A stretch of DNA of 64,000 bases. Source: Zoogloea sp041908905 (GTDB lineage Bacteria > Pseudomonadota > Gammaproteobacteria > Burkholderiales > Rhodocyclaceae). A program made the position numbers and the translations under genes. Below are positions 36,143 to 45,940 of the stretch, in pieces; position 1 is the first letter of the stretch, and every line of letters starts with the position of its first letter. The stretch covers positions 310,001 through 374,000 of the forward strand of contig NZ_JAYREK010000001.1 in assembly GCF_041908905.1 (NCBI RefSeq), read 5' to 3'. The notes under the pieces are model-generated. The model made no database searches. It had not been told where the DNA came from and worked only from the letters and a program-made list of their open reading frames with translations.

Positions 36143-37545
36143 AGGTCACCAGCCCCCGCTTCAAGGCCAAGGTCATCACGGCCCTGGCCGACCCCCACCT
36201 CAAGGACGCCCTCGGCCAGTCCCGCAAGGGCTTCGTCAATGGCCGCGGCGCGCTGGTCGCCGAGCTGCCGGAGTTCGAGGCCCTCCGCGACCAGGCCCGC
36301 GACGTGAAGAACCACGTGCTGGCCCACCTCGACCACTACCTCGAACGCTTCGAGGCGCAGGTCACCGCCGCCGGCGGCCAGGTGCACTGGGCCGCCGACG
36401 CCGAGGAGGCCCGCCAGATCATCCTCGGCATCTGCCGGCGGGTCGGCGCGAAGACCATCACCAAGGGCAAGTCGATGGTCTCCGAGGAGATCGGCCTCAA
36501 CGAAGCCCTCGAGGCCGACGGCTACCGGGTGACCGAGACCGACCTGGGCGAATACATCATCCAGCTCGCCGGCGAGCCGCCCTCGCACATCATCGCCCCG
36601 GCCATCCACAAGACCCGCGCCCAGGTGGCCGAGCTGTTCGAGGCGGCCCATGGCGGGCCGCGCAAGACCAGCGTCGGCGAGCTGGTCACCGAAGCGCGCC
36701 TGGTGCTGCGCGAAAAATACTTCCAGGCCGACGTGGGCATCACCGGCGGCAACTACCTGGTGGCCGAGACCGGCTCGTCGGTGATCGTCACCAACGAAGG
36801 CAACGGCGACCTCACCCAGACCCTCGCCCGGGTGCATGTGGTCACCAGCGGCATCGAGCGCATCGTGCCCAGCCTCGACGACGTGTCGCTGTTCCAGCGC
36901 CTGCTGGCGCGCAGCGGCACCGGCCAGGAGACCGAAACCTACACCACCTTCTCCACCGGCCCGCGCCGCCCCGGCGACCCGGACGGCCCCGAGGAATACC
37001 ACGTGGTGCTGGTGGACAACGGCCGCAGCAAGATGCTGGGCGGCAAGTTCCAGGACATGCTGCGCTGCATCCGCTGCGGCGCCTGCATGAACCACTGCCC
37101 GGTGTACGGCGCGGTGGGCGGGCACGCCTACGGCTGGGTCTATCCGGGCCCGATGGGCTCGGTGCTCACGCCGCTCTTCGTCGGCCTCGACAGCACCTAC
37201 GACCTACCCAACGCATGCACCCTCAACGGCCGCTGCCAGACCGTGTGCCCGGTGCGCATCCCGCTGCCCGACCTGCTGCGCGAGCTGCGCCACCGCCAGA
37301 GCCAGGCCGGCCTGCGCCCGGCCCTTGAAACCCGGGCCCTCCAGGCCTGGCGCTTCGTCGCCGAACGGCCGACCCTCTACCGCGCCGCCAACCGTCTCGC
37401 CGCCCGGGCCCTGAAGGCCGCCGCCGGCAACCGGGGCCGCCTCGCCAGCCTGCCCTTCGGCGAAGCCTGGAGCGGCCTGCGCGACCTGCCCGCGCCCGAG
37501 GGGCAGACCTTCCTCGAGATGTGGCAGGCCCACAAGCGCCCCTGA
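36139..37545 (+). CDS. lutB: LutB/LldF-like iron-sulfur subunit of lactate oxidation complex
   Basis: A 468-residue protein. The N-terminal LUD domain (KTITKGKSMVSEEIGLNEAL, GITGGNYLVAETGS, TNEGNGDL) is followed by a ferredoxin-like module with CIRCGACMNHCPVY and CTLNGRCQTVCPVRIP, which should hold two [4Fe-4S] clusters. It is the core electron-transfer subunit of the LutABC-type complex. It is translationally coupled to lutA and sits 25 bp before the LutC gene. Confidence 0.93.
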   Translation: MKVTSPRFKAKVITALADPHLKDALGQSRKGFVNGRGALVAELPEFEALRDQARDVKNHVLAHLDHYLERFEAQVTAAGGQVHWAADAEEARQIILGICRRVGAKTITKGKSMVSEEIGLNEALEADGYRVTETDLGEYIIQLAGEPPSHIIAPAIHKTRAQVAELFEAAHGGPRKTSVGELVTEARLVLREKYFQADVGITGGNYLVAETGSSVIVTNEGNGDLTQTLARVHVVTSGIERIVPSLDDVSLFQRLLARSGTGQETETYTTFSTGPRRPGDPDGPEEYHVVLVDNGRSKMLGGKFQDMLRCIRCGACMNHCPVYGAVGGHAYGWVYPGPMGSVLTPLFVGLDSTYDLPNACTLNGRCQTVCPVRIPLPDLLRELRHRQSQAGLRPALETRALQAWRFVAERPTLYRAANRLAARALKAAAGNRGRLASLPFGEAWSGLRDLPAPEGQTFLEMWQAHKRP

Positions 37546-37570
37546 ACCGCCCCCCGACCTCCGTCCGTCC

Positions 37571-38212
37571 ATGTCCTCCCGCTCCGCCATCCTCGACCAG
37601 ATCCGCCGCCAGCTCGGCCGCGGCCCGCTGCCGCCCGACGCCGTCGCCGCCCTCGAGGCGCGCCGCCCGGCCCACACCCGCGTCGCCGTGGGCGACGACC
37701 TGGTGACGCGCTTCATCGCCAGGTTCGAGAGCCGCGCCGGCAGCGTCGCGCGGGTCGCCACCCTCGACGAGGTGCCCGCCGCGGTGGCCGCCTACCAGGC
37801 CCGCCTCGGCCTGCCGCCCCGCGCCGCCGTGGCCCGCCCGCTGGCCGGCCTGCCGTGGCCGGCCGGCTTCAGCCACCACCCGGGCCCGGCCGGCCCGGAC
37901 GAGCTGCTGTCGGTCACCCCCTGTCTGGCCGGCATCGCCGAGGTGGGCAGCGTCGCCCTGCCCTCCGGCCCGGACAGCCCGACCACCCTCAACTTCGTGC
38001 CCGACCACCACCTCGTGGTGCTGCACTGCAGCCAGATCGTGCGCCACTTCGAGGACGTCTGGCCGCTCGTGCGGGCCCGGCCCGGCGGCATGCCGCGCAC
38101 CATCAACCTCGTCGCCGGCCCATCGCGCACCGGCGACGTGGAACTGACCCTGCAGCTGGGCGCCCACGGCCCCCGCAGCGTGCACGTGATCCTGGTCGAC
38201 GCCCCGATCTGA
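37571..38212 (+). CDS. lutC: LutC/LldG-like LUD-domain subunit
   Basis: A 213-residue protein with a C-terminal LUD domain: LAGIAEVGSVALPSG, FVPDHHLVVLHCSQIV and PSRTGDVELTLQLGAHGP are the conserved segments. It completes the LutABC set. No lactate permease or lutR-like regulator gene is adjacent, so control and uptake must be encoded elsewhere. Confidence 0.9.
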   Translation: MSSRSAILDQIRRQLGRGPLPPDAVAALEARRPAHTRVAVGDDLVTRFIARFESRAGSVARVATLDEVPAAVAAYQARLGLPPRAAVARPLAGLPWPAGFSHHPGPAGPDELLSVTPCLAGIAEVGSVALPSGPDSPTTLNFVPDHHLVVLHCSQIVRHFEDVWPLVRARPGGMPRTINLVAGPSRTGDVELTLQLGAHGPRSVHVILVDAPI

Positions 38213-38290
38213 GGCACGGCGCCACGGCCCGGGCTCAACTTCGCGGTGGGCAGGCCGAAATAGGACTATTGACCGCTTTCTGCCGCTACC

Positions 38291-39583
38291 ATGCCTCTGC
38301 CCCAGGACTTCGTCGTCACGCCCGACCAGCTCTGCGTCGGGCTGTTCATCCATATCGACCTGCCCTGGTTCAGCCACCCGTTCAGCTTCAACAGCTTCAA
38401 GATCAGCTCGGCGGAGCAGATCAAGACCCTGCGCGGGCTGGGGGTGCGGCACTTCCGCTACGACCCCGCCCGCTCCGACAAGCAGCCCGCCGGCGCCACC
38501 ACCCGGGCGGCGCCCGCACCGACGCCGCCCCAGCCTCCGGCGACCCCGGCCGAACCGGACGCCAACCCCACCCTGGCCGCCAAACGCGAGCGCATCGCCC
38601 GGCTGGCCGAGCGCAACCGCAAGGTCGTCGAGGTGGAAAAGGCCTTCGTGAAGGCCGCCGGGGTGATGCGCAACATCAGCAAGAACCTCTTCGCGCGGCC
38701 CAAGGAGTGCCTCGAGGAGGTCGGTGAGCTGGTCAACCAGATGGTCATCGCCTTCCTCGACCAGCCCGAGGTGGCGCTGCACGTGATGGGCGAGAACCCC
38801 GGCAGCGAGGAGACCTACTACCACGGGCTCAACAGCTCGATCCTGGCGATGATGCTGGCCAAGGAGCTCGGCTTCGACCGCCAGCGCAGCCAGGTGCTGG
38901 GCGTCGGCGCGCTGCTCCACGACATCGGCCTCGCCGACATCCCGGACCGGATCGCCCGGCCCCGCCACGAGCTGAGCCCCCCCGAGCGGCGCCTGCGGGA
39001 GATGCACTGCGAATACGGCGTGCGCATCGGCCGCCAGCTCGGGCTGCCCGATCCGGTGCTGCGCATCATCGCCCAGCACCACGAGCTGGCCGACGGCAGC
39101 GGTTACCCCAAGGGCCTGAAGGGCGAGCAGATGGACCCGGCGGCGCGCATCGTGTCCCTGGTTAACTACTACGACAACCTGTGCAACCCGGGCGACCTGG
39201 CCAAGGCCATGACGCCCCACGAGGCCCTGTCGCTGATGTTCGCCCAGCGCCGCTCCAAGTTCGACGCCCGCGCGCTGCAGGTGATGATCCGCTGCCTCGG
39301 CGTCTATCCGCCGGGCTCGGTGGTGCGCCTCTCCAACGACACTCTGGCGCTGGTCTCGTCGGTCAACCCGCAGCGCCCGCTGCGGCCCTGGGTCACCGTC
39401 TACGACCCCCAGGTACCGAAGGACGAGGCCATCATGCTCAATCTCGAAGAGGAGCCCGAGGTCAACATCACCAAGGCCCTGCGCCCGATCCACCTCCCGC
39501 CCGAGGTGCACGAATACCTCAGCCCCCGCAAGCGGGTGACCTACTACTTCGACGGCGACCCTCGCCAGGGGCGCTCAAAATGA
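38291..39583 (+). CDS. HD-GYP c-di-GMP phosphodiesterase with DUF3391 N-terminus
   Basis: A 430-residue cytoplasmic protein. Residues 1-60 are DUF3391 (TPDQLCVGLFIHIDLPW). A Pro/Ala-rich linker precedes the HD-GYP domain. The metal-ligand pattern is complete: YYHGLNSS, LLHDIGL (His210-Asp211), MHCEYG, QHHELADGSGYP (GYP at 271-273) and VNYYDNL. It should hydrolyse c-di-GMP to pGpG or GMP. Its stop overlaps the hybrid kinase start by 4 bp, so the two are made together. Confidence 0.92.
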   Translation: MPLPQDFVVTPDQLCVGLFIHIDLPWFSHPFSFNSFKISSAEQIKTLRGLGVRHFRYDPARSDKQPAGATTRAAPAPTPPQPPATPAEPDANPTLAAKRERIARLAERNRKVVEVEKAFVKAAGVMRNISKNLFARPKECLEEVGELVNQMVIAFLDQPEVALHVMGENPGSEETYYHGLNSSILAMMLAKELGFDRQRSQVLGVGALLHDIGLADIPDRIARPRHELSPPERRLREMHCEYGVRIGRQLGLPDPVLRIIAQHHELADGSGYPKGLKGEQMDPAARIVSLVNYYDNLCNPGDLAKAMTPHEALSLMFAQRRSKFDARALQVMIRCLGVYPPGSVVRLSNDTLALVSSVNPQRPLRPWVTVYDPQVPKDEAIMLNLEEEPEVNITKALRPIHLPPEVHEYLSPRKRVTYYFDGDPRQGRSK

Positions 39584-41532
39584 ACTGCCAATACCAATGC
39601 GCCCTGCTGGCCGCCGCCGAGGAGATCCTGTTCCTCGTCGACCCGGCCAGCCTGGCCATCCTGGCCGTCAACCCCGCGGCCACCCGCCTGCTCGGCTACC
39701 CGGAAGAACAGCTGGTCGGGCAGCCGGTCACCGAAATCGAGTGCGCGCTGGCCGACATCTTCTTCTGGGAGGACGTGCGCAGCGGCGGCCTGGTGGACGA
39801 TCAGGTCATGGAGGGCCTCTACCGGCGCGCCGACGGCGGCCTGCTCGAAGCCCGCAAGACGGTCCGGCGGATCCCCGAGGGGGTGCTGGTGCGGGCCACC
39901 GACATCGGCGCCCAGAAACGCGCCGAGGACGAGCTGGCGCAGATGACCTCCCACCTGCGCGCCACCCTCGAAGCCACCACCGAGGGCATCCTGGTGCTCG
40001 ACGGCGAAGGCCGCATCGTCAACCTCAACCGCCGCCTGGCCGACCAGTGGCCCCTGCCCGAGGCCCTGCTGGCGGAGCGGGACGAGGCCGCGATCCTCGG
40101 ATACATGGCCGCCGGCCTCACCGACCCGGCCGCCTTCCGGGCCCTCATCGCCACCAGCAACCAGGGCCAGACCGAGACCTTCGACACCCTCCACACCACC
40201 GACGGGCGCATCTTCGAGGTCAGCTCGCGGCCGGCCCGCCACGACGACGAGGTGATCGGGCGGGTGTATTGCATCGCCGACGTCACCGAGCGCCGACAGG
40301 CCGAGCAGGCCCTGATCGACGCCCGCGACGCCGCCACCGCCGCCAGCCGCGCCAAGAGCGACTTCCTGGCGATGATGTCCCACGAGATCCGCACCCCGAT
40401 GAACGGCATCATCGGCATGGCCCAGCTGCTCGAGATGACGCCCCAGAGCGCCGAGCAGCGCGACTACATCGCCACCATCCGCAACAGCAGCCAGGCCCTG
40501 CTGGGCATCCTCAACGACATCCTCGACTACTCCAAGATCGAGGCCCGCAAGCTCAAGCTCGAGACGGTCGGCTTCGACCCGCACCTGCTGGTGGCCGAGG
40601 TGGGCGCCCTGTTCCAGCCCAACGCCGCCGAGCGCGGCCTGCGTTTCGACTGGAGCGTCGCCTCCAGCGTCCCCCACGCGCTGGTCGGCGACCCGACCCG
40701 GCTGCGCCAGATCCTGCTCAACCTCGTCGGCAACGCCTTCAAGTTCACCAGCCAGGGCGCGATCCGGGTGCACCTGCAGCTCGGCGAGGCGGCCGGCGGC
40801 AAGGTCGGCCTGCACTTCAGCGTGCGCGACACCGGGATCGGCATCGCCCCCGACAAGCGCCGCCACATCTTCACACCCTTCGAGCAGGCGGACATGTCCA
40901 CCACCCGCCGTTACGGCGGCACCGGCCTGGGCCTCGCCATCTGCCGCATGCTGTGCGAGCTGATGGAAGGCCACATCGGCGTGAAGAGCGAAGAGGGGGT
41001 CGGCTCGGAGTTCTGGTTCACGGTGAAGCTCGAAACCGGCCAGGTCGAGGCCGGCACCACGCCCCAGGCGGCACCGCGGCTGATCCTGCGGCGCGCCACC
41101 CGCATCCTGATCGTCGAGGACAACGCGATCAACAGCACCGTGCTGGCGCGCATGCTGGAGAGCTTCGGCGCCCACGACATCGCCTTTGCCAAGGACGGCG
41201 AGGAAGCCCTGGCCCGCTGCGCCGACCACGACTTCGAGCTGATCTTCATGGACGCCCGCATGCCGCGGATGGACGGGCTCACCGCCACCGTCGCGCTGCG
41301 CAGGGCCAACACCCCGGCGTACATCATCGGCGTCAGCGCCGACGCGATGAGCGAGGAACGCCAGGCCGCCCTCGCCGCCGGCATGAACGACTACCTGCCC
41401 AAGCCGGTCGACCGGCTCGCCCTCGCCACGGCCATCGAGCGCTGGCGCGGAACCTTGATGGTGGCCAACGCTCGCCCGGCCGACGCCGAAGACATCGCGC
41501 CGCAAGCGCCCGAAGACCGGCGCCGGGCCTGA
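39580..41532 (+). CDS. PAS-PAS hybrid histidine kinase with receiver domain
   Basis: A 650-residue protein without membrane helices. PAS 1 (about 8-110) starts EEILFLVDPASLAILAVNPA, and PAS 2 (about 128-245) starts LEATTEGILVLDGEGRIVN. HisKA carries His268 in MMSHEIRTPMNGI. HATPase has the N-box LLNLVGNAFKFTS and G-boxes DTGIGIAP and GTGLGLAICRML. The C-terminal receiver has LIVEDNAIN, phospho-acceptor Asp558 in FMDARMPRMDG, and LPKPVD. No Hpt domain is present. It is coupled to the HD-GYP gene, so it may control c-di-GMP turnover. Confidence 0.93.
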   Translation: MNCQYQCALLAAAEEILFLVDPASLAILAVNPAATRLLGYPEEQLVGQPVTEIECALADIFFWEDVRSGGLVDDQVMEGLYRRADGGLLEARKTVRRIPEGVLVRATDIGAQKRAEDELAQMTSHLRATLEATTEGILVLDGEGRIVNLNRRLADQWPLPEALLAERDEAAILGYMAAGLTDPAAFRALIATSNQGQTETFDTLHTTDGRIFEVSSRPARHDDEVIGRVYCIADVTERRQAEQALIDARDAATAASRAKSDFLAMMSHEIRTPMNGIIGMAQLLEMTPQSAEQRDYIATIRNSSQALLGILNDILDYSKIEARKLKLETVGFDPHLLVAEVGALFQPNAAERGLRFDWSVASSVPHALVGDPTRLRQILLNLVGNAFKFTSQGAIRVHLQLGEAAGGKVGLHFSVRDTGIGIAPDKRRHIFTPFEQADMSTTRRYGGTGLGLAICRMLCELMEGHIGVKSEEGVGSEFWFTVKLETGQVEAGTTPQAAPRLILRRATRILIVEDNAINSTVLARMLESFGAHDIAFAKDGEEALARCADHDFELIFMDARMPRMDGLTATVALRRANTPAYIIGVSADAMSEERQAALAAGMNDYLPKPVDRLALATAIERWRGTLMVANARPADAEDIAPQAPEDRRRA

Positions 41533-41547
41533 ACGCCCGGCACCGCC

Positions 41548-41991
41548 TCAGCGGAGGGCGCCGCGCTTCAGCCCGGGCAGGCCCGGCGCGGGCAGGGCGC
41601 GCTGCGGCACAAAGGGCAGCAGGCGCAGGGGCAGCGCTTCACCGCCGGTCTCGAAGGCCGCCTCGAGGCAGCGGATGTGGGCGTTGGTGAACTCCTCGAT
41701 GTAGCTGCGCAGGATCGTCACGCAGCCCTCGGCCCCCGCATCGAAGAGCACCCCGAGCCGCTCCTCGAGCTCCACGCAGTCGGCGGCATAGTAAGCCTCG
41801 TCGCGCCGCAGGATGAACTGACGCAGGCTGTTCTCCATCACCCCCATCGACAGACGGCACGCCAGATACTGGAGGCGCTGGGTGACATCCGCCTGGGAGA
41901 GGCTGAGGCGCCCCAGCAGTTCGGTGTAATGCAGACCCAGCAGCGCGGGGTGGCGGAGGACAGGCATGGTTGAACTCTCGTTGGAAATCAT
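41548..41991 (-). CDS. Protein of unknown function
   Basis: A 147-residue soluble, mostly helical protein. A start at 41967 (MPVLRHPAL) is equally possible. Visible segments are LQYLACRLSMGVMENSLRQF and a proline-rich C-terminus. No family recognised. It converges on the hybrid kinase with a 15-bp gap and is a single-gene unit. Confidence 0.6.
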   Translation of the reverse strand: MISNESSTMPVLRHPALLGLHYTELLGRLSLSQADVTQRLQYLACRLSMGVMENSLRQFILRRDEAYYAADCVELEERLGVLFDAGAEGCVTILRSYIEEFTNAHIRCLEAAFETGGEALPLRLLPFVPQRALPAPGLPGLKRGALR

Positions 41992-42178
41992 CGCGGGGAA
42001 TTCTGAAATCTAGTCGGCGGGCCGCACGAGTCAAGGCCGGGCGAAACGAGGCCCGGCCCCGGGTACAGGCTGCCGAACATTGCTTCACGGCCGCAACCCA
42101 TCAGGGCCGGGCGTTTCCGCCCCTTTGCGCCCCATAAATGCAACGTCCCCCATTTTGCGCCATCCCGGGGCAAAACGG

Positions 42179-43087
42179 TCAATCGGGCCACAACCAGGCC
42201 GCGCCCCGCACCCCCGACGAATCCCCGTGCCGGGCCTGCACCAGCCGCGTCGCCACGTGGTCGGAGAACACGTGCGGGCGCCACAGGCTGGGCACCGTTT
42301 CGTAGAGGCGCTCGACGTTCGACAGCCCGCCGCCCAGCACGATCACGTCCGGGTCGAGGATGTTGATCACCCCCGCCAGGGCCCGCGCCAGGCGTTGCTC
42401 GTAGCGCGCCAGGCTGGCCTCGCAGGCCGGGTCGCCCTCGGCGGCGCCCGCCACGATGCCCTCCGGCCGCGCCAGCTCACCGCTGCAGCGGGCATGATCC
42501 ATCGCCAGGCCCGGCCCCGACAGATAGGTTTCGATGCAGCCCGCGCGGCCGCAATAACACGCCGGCAAGGGCAGATCATCACCCGCCGGAAGCGGGAGCG
42601 GGTTGTGGCCCCACTCGCCGGCGATCCCGTTGGCGCCATCCAGGGCCCGCCCGTTCACCACGATGCCGGCGCCGACCCCGGTGCCGAGGATCACCCCGAA
42701 CACCACCTGCGCCCCCCGCCCGGCCCCATCCACCGCCTCGGACAGGGCAAAACAGTTGGCGTCGTTGGCGACGCGCACCTCACGGCCCAGCAGGGCCTGC
42801 AGGTCGTCCTTCAGCGGCTCGCCGATCAGGCAGGTGGAATTCGCGTTCTTGATGAGGCCTCTCACCCGCGACAACGCCCCCGGCGTGCCGACCCCCACCG
42901 TGCCCCGCCGGCCGGTCTCGCGCTCGACCCGCTCGACCAGCCCCACCACCGCCGCCAGCGTGGCCGCGTAGTCGCCCTGGGGCGTCGGCACCCGGTGCCG
43001 GGCGAGCTCCTGCCCCGCGGCGCCGAGGGCGATCACCTCGATCTTGGTGCCGCCGAGGTCGATTCCGATACGGAGTTGCATGATCAA
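42179..43087 (-). CDS. ROK-family sugar kinase (fructokinase-like)
   Basis: A 302-residue ASKHA-fold kinase. GIDLGGTKIEV is the phosphate loop, and VANDANCFALSEA holds the catalytic base Asp109. GEWGHNPLP with His161 and CYCGRAGCIETYLSG with Cys177, Cys179 and Cys184 form the ROK zinc site. The sequence pattern is closest to Mak/fructokinase or N-acetyl-hexosamine kinases; the substrate cannot be fixed. No sugar transporter or DNA-binding domain accompanies it. An alternative start two codons later (MQLRIG) is possible. Confidence 0.88.
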   Translation of the reverse strand: MIMQLRIGIDLGGTKIEVIALGAAGQELARHRVPTPQGDYAATLAAVVGLVERVERETGRRGTVGVGTPGALSRVRGLIKNANSTCLIGEPLKDDLQALLGREVRVANDANCFALSEAVDGAGRGAQVVFGVILGTGVGAGIVVNGRALDGANGIAGEWGHNPLPLPAGDDLPLPACYCGRAGCIETYLSGPGLAMDHARCSGELARPEGIVAGAAEGDPACEASLARYEQRLARALAGVINILDPDVIVLGGGLSNVERLYETVPSLWRPHVFSDHVATRLVQARHGDSSGVRGAAWLWPD

Positions 43088-43368
43088 TCAGCCAAAAGGG
43101 TTTGCCATCTTGTCGGAGGTCCCGTCGCATCCAGCCCGCACGGGGCCACATTCTAGCGGGCCGCGCACCGAACTCCGGACTTCTGCAAAGGTGGGCGCAG
43201 CGACCGGAAAACGGTAGTGCGGGTTAAGATCTCGCCGAAACTTGCCAAAACGTATGACTTTAGTTTAATTCCATTCATATATACGACCCTCTACAATGCA
43301 GTGCTCCAGTGCCGACACACACACACGAAATGCCTCGCGCAATGTGAAACGGGCAGAAAGGACAAGGC

Positions 43369-45915
43369 ATGGCTCCATCGAATACGCTCGACACCCTGCT
43401 CCACGCACAGCGCCAGCACGGACGCCTGCTCAAGCTCGCCTTTCCCCACGACGACGCCCCCGCAGGCAGCCAGCTCGTGGCCAATCGCCTGGAGGCCGAC
43501 GAGGGGCTCTCCCGCGATTTCGAGTACACCGTCGACGTCCTCTCGCTCAACCCGGCCATTCCCCTGAAAGAAGTCATGGGCAAGATGGTCACCGTCGAGC
43601 TCCAGCGCGAAGACGGCTCGGTCCGCTACTTCAACGGCCACGTGTTCGCCTTCAGCTTCCTCAAGCACGACGCCGGGTTTGCCCACTACCAGATGACCCT
43701 GCGACCCTGGCTGGCCTTCCTTCGGCAACGTCGCAACAACTGCATCTTTCACGGCAAGACTCTCGAAGAGCAGACCCACCACATCCTCGACGCCTACCCG
43801 ATGCACGACTGGCAGACCCGCCAGCTCGGCCCCGATGCGCCGATGAGCGATGCCGTCCAGTTCGCCGAAGACGACCACAACTACCTGCACCGGCGCTGGG
43901 AGGCCCAGGGGTGGGCCTACTGGTACGAACATCGCCAGGATGGCCACACCCTGGTGCTGTGCGGCGACAGCCGGGAAGCCGACCCGGTCGACGGCGGCGG
44001 GCACATCAGCTGGGAGGGCCGGAGCGGCGTCAACCCCTGCGGCATCTGGGCGCTGGCCGCCAGCCGCCGGGTGATCCCGAACCACTACAGCGCGGCGAGC
44101 TTCGACTTCAAGGCCCCCCAGCCCCGGACGGCCGACGTGCCATCCCTCAACGACCAGGGCCAGATGCCGCCGATGGAGGTCTACGACTATGCCGGTGCTT
44201 ACGGCTTCCAGAACGCCGCCGACGGGGATGCGCTCGCCCGACGGCGCATGGAAGCCTACGAGGCCGGCGCCAAGCACTTCTCGGCCGAAGGCGACGCCGA
44301 CACCGTCCAGCCCGGCCGCAGCTTCACCCTGGCCGGCCCCTACGACATCCAGGCCATCGGCCGCGGCGAGGGCGACAACGAATTCCTCATCACCGACGTC
44401 CATCACATCGTCAGCAACAACTACGAAACCGGACAGGGGCAGGCTGCCGAATACCGCGCCCGCTTCACCTGCCTGCGCAAGCGCATCCCGTGGCGCCCGA
44501 CGCCCGGCCACAGCAGCCACGCACCGCAGATCCACGGCCTGCAGACCGCCCTCGTCGTCGGCCCGCCTGGCCACGAGATCCACACCGACGAATACGGCCG
44601 GGTGCGCGTGCAGTTCCACTGGGACCGCAGCGGCCGGCACGATGACCTCAGCTCGGCCTGGGTGCGCGTCGCCACCGACCTGGCCGGCCAACACTACGGC
44701 CAGCTCGCCCTGCCCCGCGTCGGCCAGGAGGTGATCGTCCAGTTCCTCGACGGCAACCCCGACCGGCCCCTCATCACCGGCCGCGTCTACAACGCCGACA
44801 ACCGCCCGCCCCATTTCAACAACGCCGGCAGCCTGCCCGCCAACCATGCCGTGAGCGGCTGGAGCACCCGCGAACTGCACGGCACACGCCTGCAGCAACT
44901 GCGCTTCGACGACAGCCCAGGCCAGATCGGCGCCCAGCTTGCCAGCGAGCACGGCCATACCGCCCTCAACCAGGGCTGGCTCGGCCACCCACGCCACGAC
45001 GGCAAAGCCGAACCGCGCGGAGAAGGTTTCGAGCTACGCAGCGATCTCGCCGGCGCGATCCGCGCCGCGCAGGGCCTTCTCATCACCAGCGACGCGCAAG
45101 CCAGAGCCCAGGGCGAGGCGCTCGCCCGACAGGAGCTCGCCGGCCAGCTCGACACCGCGCTCGCCATCGCCCGGCAGCTCGCCGAGCTGGCCGACACCCA
45201 CCAGGCCGGCACGGCCGATCTCCAGCCAGCTGCCAGGCTCACCGACGACATCAAGCGCTGGCAAGCCGGCGGCGGCGCCCCGGCCATCGCCATCAGCGCA
45301 CCTGCGGGCCTCGCCATGAGCAGCGCCGGGGCCATCGCCGCCGCCAGCGGCACCGCGCTCAACCTGACCGCCGCCCAGGACGCCCACCTCAGCACGGGGC
45401 GCAAACTCCTCCTGCACGCCGGGCAAGGCCTGGCCGCCTTCGCCCACAAGGCCGGCATGAAGCTCATCGCCGCCGCCGGCAAACTGAGCCTGCAGGCCCA
45501 GTCGGACGAAATGGAGATGATCGCCGCCAAGCTCCTGCGGCTGGCGTCCCTCGAATCGATCCTGCTTGAATCCGGCAAGGGCATCACGCTGCGCAGCGGC
45601 GGCGCGCAGATCACCCTCGCCGACGGCAAGATCACCCTGTCCGCGGCCAACGGCGTCGAGATCAAGGCACCCGGCTTCAACTTCAACCAGGGCGGTGGTG
45701 GCAAGGCCGACCTGCCCGACCTGCCACAGTCGAGCCTCGCAACGGATGAACGCTTCGTGATCCACAACGAGCAGACCGGCGCGCCGATCGCCGGCCGGGC
45801 CTATCGGGCGACGCTCGACGATGGACAAGTCATCGAGGGCCTTACCGATGCGCAAGGGCGGACGGCGTTGTCCCCCGCGCAAGCCATCCAACTCGTCCGT
45901 CTCGTCCTTCCCTGA
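43369..45915 (+). CDS. vgrG: Type VI secretion spike protein VgrG with transthyretin-like tail
   Basis: An 848-residue VgrG. Residues 1-400 are the gp27-like base (SRDFEYTVDVLSLNP, FAEDDHNYLHRRWEAQGWAYWYEH). The gp5-like OB domain follows (HEIHTDEYGRVRVQFHWDR, LPRVGQEVIVQFLDG). The DUF2345 beta-helix covers about 500-780. The last about 65 residues (FVIHNEQTGAPIAGRAYRAT, GLTDAQGRTAL) look like a transthyretin-type adaptor. VgrG forms the trimeric spike. The lipase, immunity and PAAR genes directly downstream are its likely cargo; no other T6SS structural genes are in the window. Confidence 0.95.
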   Translation: MAPSNTLDTLLHAQRQHGRLLKLAFPHDDAPAGSQLVANRLEADEGLSRDFEYTVDVLSLNPAIPLKEVMGKMVTVELQREDGSVRYFNGHVFAFSFLKHDAGFAHYQMTLRPWLAFLRQRRNNCIFHGKTLEEQTHHILDAYPMHDWQTRQLGPDAPMSDAVQFAEDDHNYLHRRWEAQGWAYWYEHRQDGHTLVLCGDSREADPVDGGGHISWEGRSGVNPCGIWALAASRRVIPNHYSAASFDFKAPQPRTADVPSLNDQGQMPPMEVYDYAGAYGFQNAADGDALARRRMEAYEAGAKHFSAEGDADTVQPGRSFTLAGPYDIQAIGRGEGDNEFLITDVHHIVSNNYETGQGQAAEYRARFTCLRKRIPWRPTPGHSSHAPQIHGLQTALVVGPPGHEIHTDEYGRVRVQFHWDRSGRHDDLSSAWVRVATDLAGQHYGQLALPRVGQEVIVQFLDGNPDRPLITGRVYNADNRPPHFNNAGSLPANHAVSGWSTRELHGTRLQQLRFDDSPGQIGAQLASEHGHTALNQGWLGHPRHDGKAEPRGEGFELRSDLAGAIRAAQGLLITSDAQARAQGEALARQELAGQLDTALAIARQLAELADTHQAGTADLQPAARLTDDIKRWQAGGGAPAIAISAPAGLAMSSAGAIAAASGTALNLTAAQDAHLSTGRKLLLHAGQGLAAFAHKAGMKLIAAAGKLSLQAQSDEMEMIAAKLLRLASLESILLESGKGITLRSGGAQITLADGKITLSAANGVEIKAPGFNFNQGGGGKADLPDLPQSSLATDERFVIHNEQTGAPIAGRAYRATLDDGQVIEGLTDAQGRTALSPAQAIQLVRLVLP

Positions 45916-45940
45916 TTCCAAAGCTAACCAGGCACTCATC

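Noticed and set aside
43088..43368. A defined promoter for vgrG in the AT-rich upstream region
   Set aside because: TATATA and TACAAT occur near 43280-43300 but no -35 with proper spacing could be matched, so only general AT-richness is supported.
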